The notes beneath the pieces are model-generated. The model worked only from the letters and a program-made list of their open reading frames with translations, was not told the origin of the DNA and searched no databases. The translations under genes were made by a program, and so were the position numbers. 64,000 bases of DNA from NCBI GenBank assembly GCA_029781135.1, contig JAKOXH010000059.1, positions 62,001 to 126,000 on the forward strand. Direction: 5' to 3'. The stretch is from Planctomycetota bacterium. GTDB lineage: Bacteria; Planctomycetota; Planctomycetia; Pirellulales; Lacipirellulaceae. Positions 62,241-64,000 of this stretch are shown piece after piece (position 1 is the stretch's first letter; each line of letters starts with the position of its first letter).

Positions 62241-64000
62241 ATGGGCTATCGGACTCTACGCGACTGCATCGTCGATCTGGAACGTCACGGTCACCTCGTG
62301 CGCCTGGATGCGGAGGTCGATGCGCGTTTGGAAATCGCGGAGATTCAGCGGCGGGTGTATGCGGCGGGTGGGCCGGCGCTATTGTTTGCACGCGTTAAGG
62401 GCTGCCGATTCCCGGTCGCCTGCAACTTATTTGGTACGATCGAGCGGGCGCGGTTCATGTTCCGCGATACGCTCGAGCGAGTACGCCGGCTCATCGAGTT
62501 GCAGATCGAACCGACGGCCGGGTTTCGGCATCCGCTGCGATATGTGGGTGCGCCGCTGAGCGCCCTTTACACGCTGCCAAAATTCGTGCGGCGGGGCGAT
62601 GTGATCGCAAATGAGACGACGATTTCGCAGTTGCCGCAACAGGTCAGTTGGCCGGCCGACGGGGGGGCCTTTATCACGTTGCCGCAAGTTTATACCGAGG
62701 ACGTCCATCGGCCGGGCTGGAAAGGCTCGAACCTCGGCATGTACCGCGTGCAACTTTCGGGTGACCAGTATGAACGCGACCAGGAAATCGGGCTACATTA
62801 TCAATTGCACCGTTCGATTGGTGTACATCATGCGGCCGCGATTCGGGCCGGCAAACCGTTTCGTGTGAACGTTTTTGTCGGTGGTTCGCCGGCCATGATG
62901 TTGGCGGCCGTGATGCCGCTGCCGGAAGGGATGAGTGAGCTCACGTTTGCCGGCGCGCTGGGCGGGCATCGCATCCGGATGCTGCCGCGAGCCGACGGCC
63001 TGCCCATTCACGCCGACACCGACTTCGCGATTTGCGGAACGGTCATTCCCGGTAAGTTGCTGCCCGAAGGGCCGTTCGGCGATCATCTGGGGTACTACAG
63101 TTTGCAGCATGATTTTCCAGTGCTGCGCGTTGAGCACGTGTACCACCGCAGCGACGCCGTCTGGCCGATCACGGTCGTGGGGCGACCGCCGCAGGAAGAT
63201 ACGATATTTGGCCAGCTCATTCATGAGCTTACGGGGCCGGTGATTCCGACAGTGCTGGCCGGCGTTCATGGCGTGCATGCCGTGGATGCAGCGGGCGTCC
63301 ATCCGCTGCTGTTGGCCATTGGCAGTGAACGGTACTTGCCGTTTCTCGAATCGCCGCGGCCACAGGAATTGTTGACGCAAGCGAATGCAATCTTGGGTCA
63401 GGGGCAACTCTCGCTCGCGAAGTTCTTGCTGATTGCCAATCACGCGGATGATCCGAAGCTGGATCTCAACGACGTCGCCGCGTTCCTACGCCACATTTTG
63501 CAGCGGGCCGATTGGACACGCGACCTGCACTTCCAAACGCAAACCACAATCGACACGCTCGATTATTCGGGCAGCGGCTTCAACGCTGGTTCGAAAGTTG
63601 TGATTGCCGCCGTCGGTCCAGCCCGGTTTGCACTGGCGGCTGAACTGCCCGGCGACTTGCGATTGCCGGACGGGTTTCGCAACCCGCGTGTCGTGCTGCC
63701 GGGCGTACTGGCGGTGGAAGGGCCACCGCGTGAGAAACCGAGTTTCGAGCGCAATCCGAAATCCGCAATCCGAAATCCGAAATCATCAAATACGACAACG
63801 GCTGGCGACATCGAACGGTTCTGCTCGGCATACAAATCGGACGCGCCAATCTCGCGGTTCCGTTGGATCGTGGTGGTGGACGACAGCCAATTTGTTGCCG
63901 AGTCGCTACGCAACTTTTTGTGGGTAACGTTCACACGCTCGAATCCGGCGGCGGACATCCAGGGTATCGACGCGTTCATTGAAGAAAAGCATTGGGGGTG
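62241..64000 (+). CDS. ubiD: UbiD family decarboxylase, truncated by the window end
   Basis: The frame starts at ATG 62241 (MGYRTLRDCIVDLERHGHLV) and is open to base 64000, 586 codons so far, which is already near the full family length. Motifs: ACNLFGTIERARFMF, YQLHRSIGVHHAAAIRAGKP, LPEGPFGDHLGYYSLQ (catalytic Glu loop, about 275-290) and ITVVGRPPQEDTIFG (about 310). Such enzymes use prenylated FMN to decarboxylate aromatic acids, in many bacteria in ubiquinone or menaquinone synthesis. Upstream are degenerate CCTGTATCC repeats. At 63750 an in-frame repeat encodes NPKSAIRNPKSS. Confidence 0.88.
   Translation, partial: MGYRTLRDCIVDLERHGHLVRLDAEVDARLEIAEIQRRVYAAGGPALLFARVKGCRFPVACNLFGTIERARFMFRDTLERVRRLIELQIEPTAGFRHPLRYVGAPLSALYTLPKFVRRGDVIANETTISQLPQQVSWPADGGAFITLPQVYTEDVHRPGWKGSNLGMYRVQLSGDQYERDQEIGLHYQLHRSIGVHHAAAIRAGKPFRVNVFVGGSPAMMLAAVMPLPEGMSELTFAGALGGHRIRMLPRADGLPIHADTDFAICGTVIPGKLLPEGPFGDHLGYYSLQHDFPVLRVEHVYHRSDAVWPITVVGRPPQEDTIFGQLIHELTGPVIPTVLAGVHGVHAVDAAGVHPLLLAIGSERYLPFLESPRPQELLTQANAILGQGQLSLAKFLLIANHADDPKLDLNDVAAFLRHILQRADWTRDLHFQTQTTIDTLDYSGSGFNAGSKVVIAAVGPARFALAAELPGDLRLPDGFRNPRVVLPGVLAVEGPPREKPSFERNPKSAIRNPKSSNTTTAGDIERFCSAYKSDAPISRFRWIVVVDDSQFVAESLRNFLWVTFTRSNPAADIQGIDAFIEEKHWG
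63750..63786. repeat. AATCCGAA-type tandem repeat inside the UbiD gene
   Basis: Units CAATCCGAAATC, CGCAATCCGAAATC and CGAAATC are repeated in frame with an 8-bp style period, adding about 12 residues between two conserved regions. Confidence 0.75.

Noticed and set aside
1-64000. tRNA, rRNA, tmRNA, RNase P RNA, CRISPR arrays and insertion sequences
   Set aside because: By reading both strands I found no T-loop pattern outside genes, no RNase P or tmRNA signature words, no spaced direct repeats and no transposase; a covariance-model scan would be needed to exclude them fully.

Overview
The window looks like chromosomal DNA of a planctomycete, most likely of the Pirellula/Blastopirellula type. 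This is an inference from gene content: a short zinc-ribbon protein beginning GIRFSCPNGHKLNVK, a ClpP-like protease variant, PEP-CTERM and dockerin-like cell-surface proteins, a type IV pilus/secretin cluster with glycine-rich partners, a signal peptidase I with a zinc ribbon and a very large insertion, and very large secreted proteins of unknown function. LptB, a secretin and Opp components indicate a diderm envelope. No rRNA, tRNA, CRISPR array, insertion sequence or prophage was seen.

Layout. 0-3 kb: start of a 7TM-HD phosphohydrolase gene, phoH, rdgB and a 56-residue tatA, separated by families of short palindromic repeats. 4-6.4 kb: a secreted M20 amidohydrolase and two small membrane proteins. 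6.4-10.4 kb: oppABC on the minus strand, without ATPase genes. 10.5-16.1 kb: housekeeping and unknown genes (SpoU methyltransferase, AcuI/YhdH oxidoreductase, zinc-ribbon protein, ClpP-like protease, unknown protein, inositol monophosphatase). Between the last two is a candidate structured RNA with its own promoter and terminator. 16.3-26.8 kb: two enormous adjacent genes that I read as three homologous modules of about 1,150-1,190 residues each (secretion signal, beta-rich ectodomain, C-terminal membrane segments). 27-33.9 kb: an XRE regulator, a second SpoU methyltransferase, a toxin-antitoxin pair lying between a broken and an intact copy of a gamma-glutamylcyclotransferase gene, DedA, ApbE and a GlmM-type mutase.

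34.4-35.8 kb: tandem PEP-CTERM proteins with a CxxCH motif, each followed by its own terminator. 36-39.7 kb: an envelope-biogenesis group on the minus strand (lptB, signal peptidase, plsC). 40-42.7 kb: a secreted protein and a subtilase with dockerin and PEP-CTERM ends, split by a frameshift. 42.8-46.2 kb: cmk and a GH38-like protein. 46.6-57.7 kb: the pilus assembly operon (pilM, two planctomycete-type partners, secretin). 57.8-64 kb: a DUF423 protein, a soluble MCP-PAS sensor, an HGSNAT-like acyltransferase, a methyltransferase and the start of a UbiD-family gene.

As a whole the region serves export and the cell surface: Tat and Sec processing, LPS export, pilus secretin, PEP-CTERM cargo, a surface protease and very large envelope proteins. 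The second theme is short repeats. Palindromes and 7-8 bp degenerate tandem repeats fill the intergenic spaces and have also entered several reading frames without breaking them.
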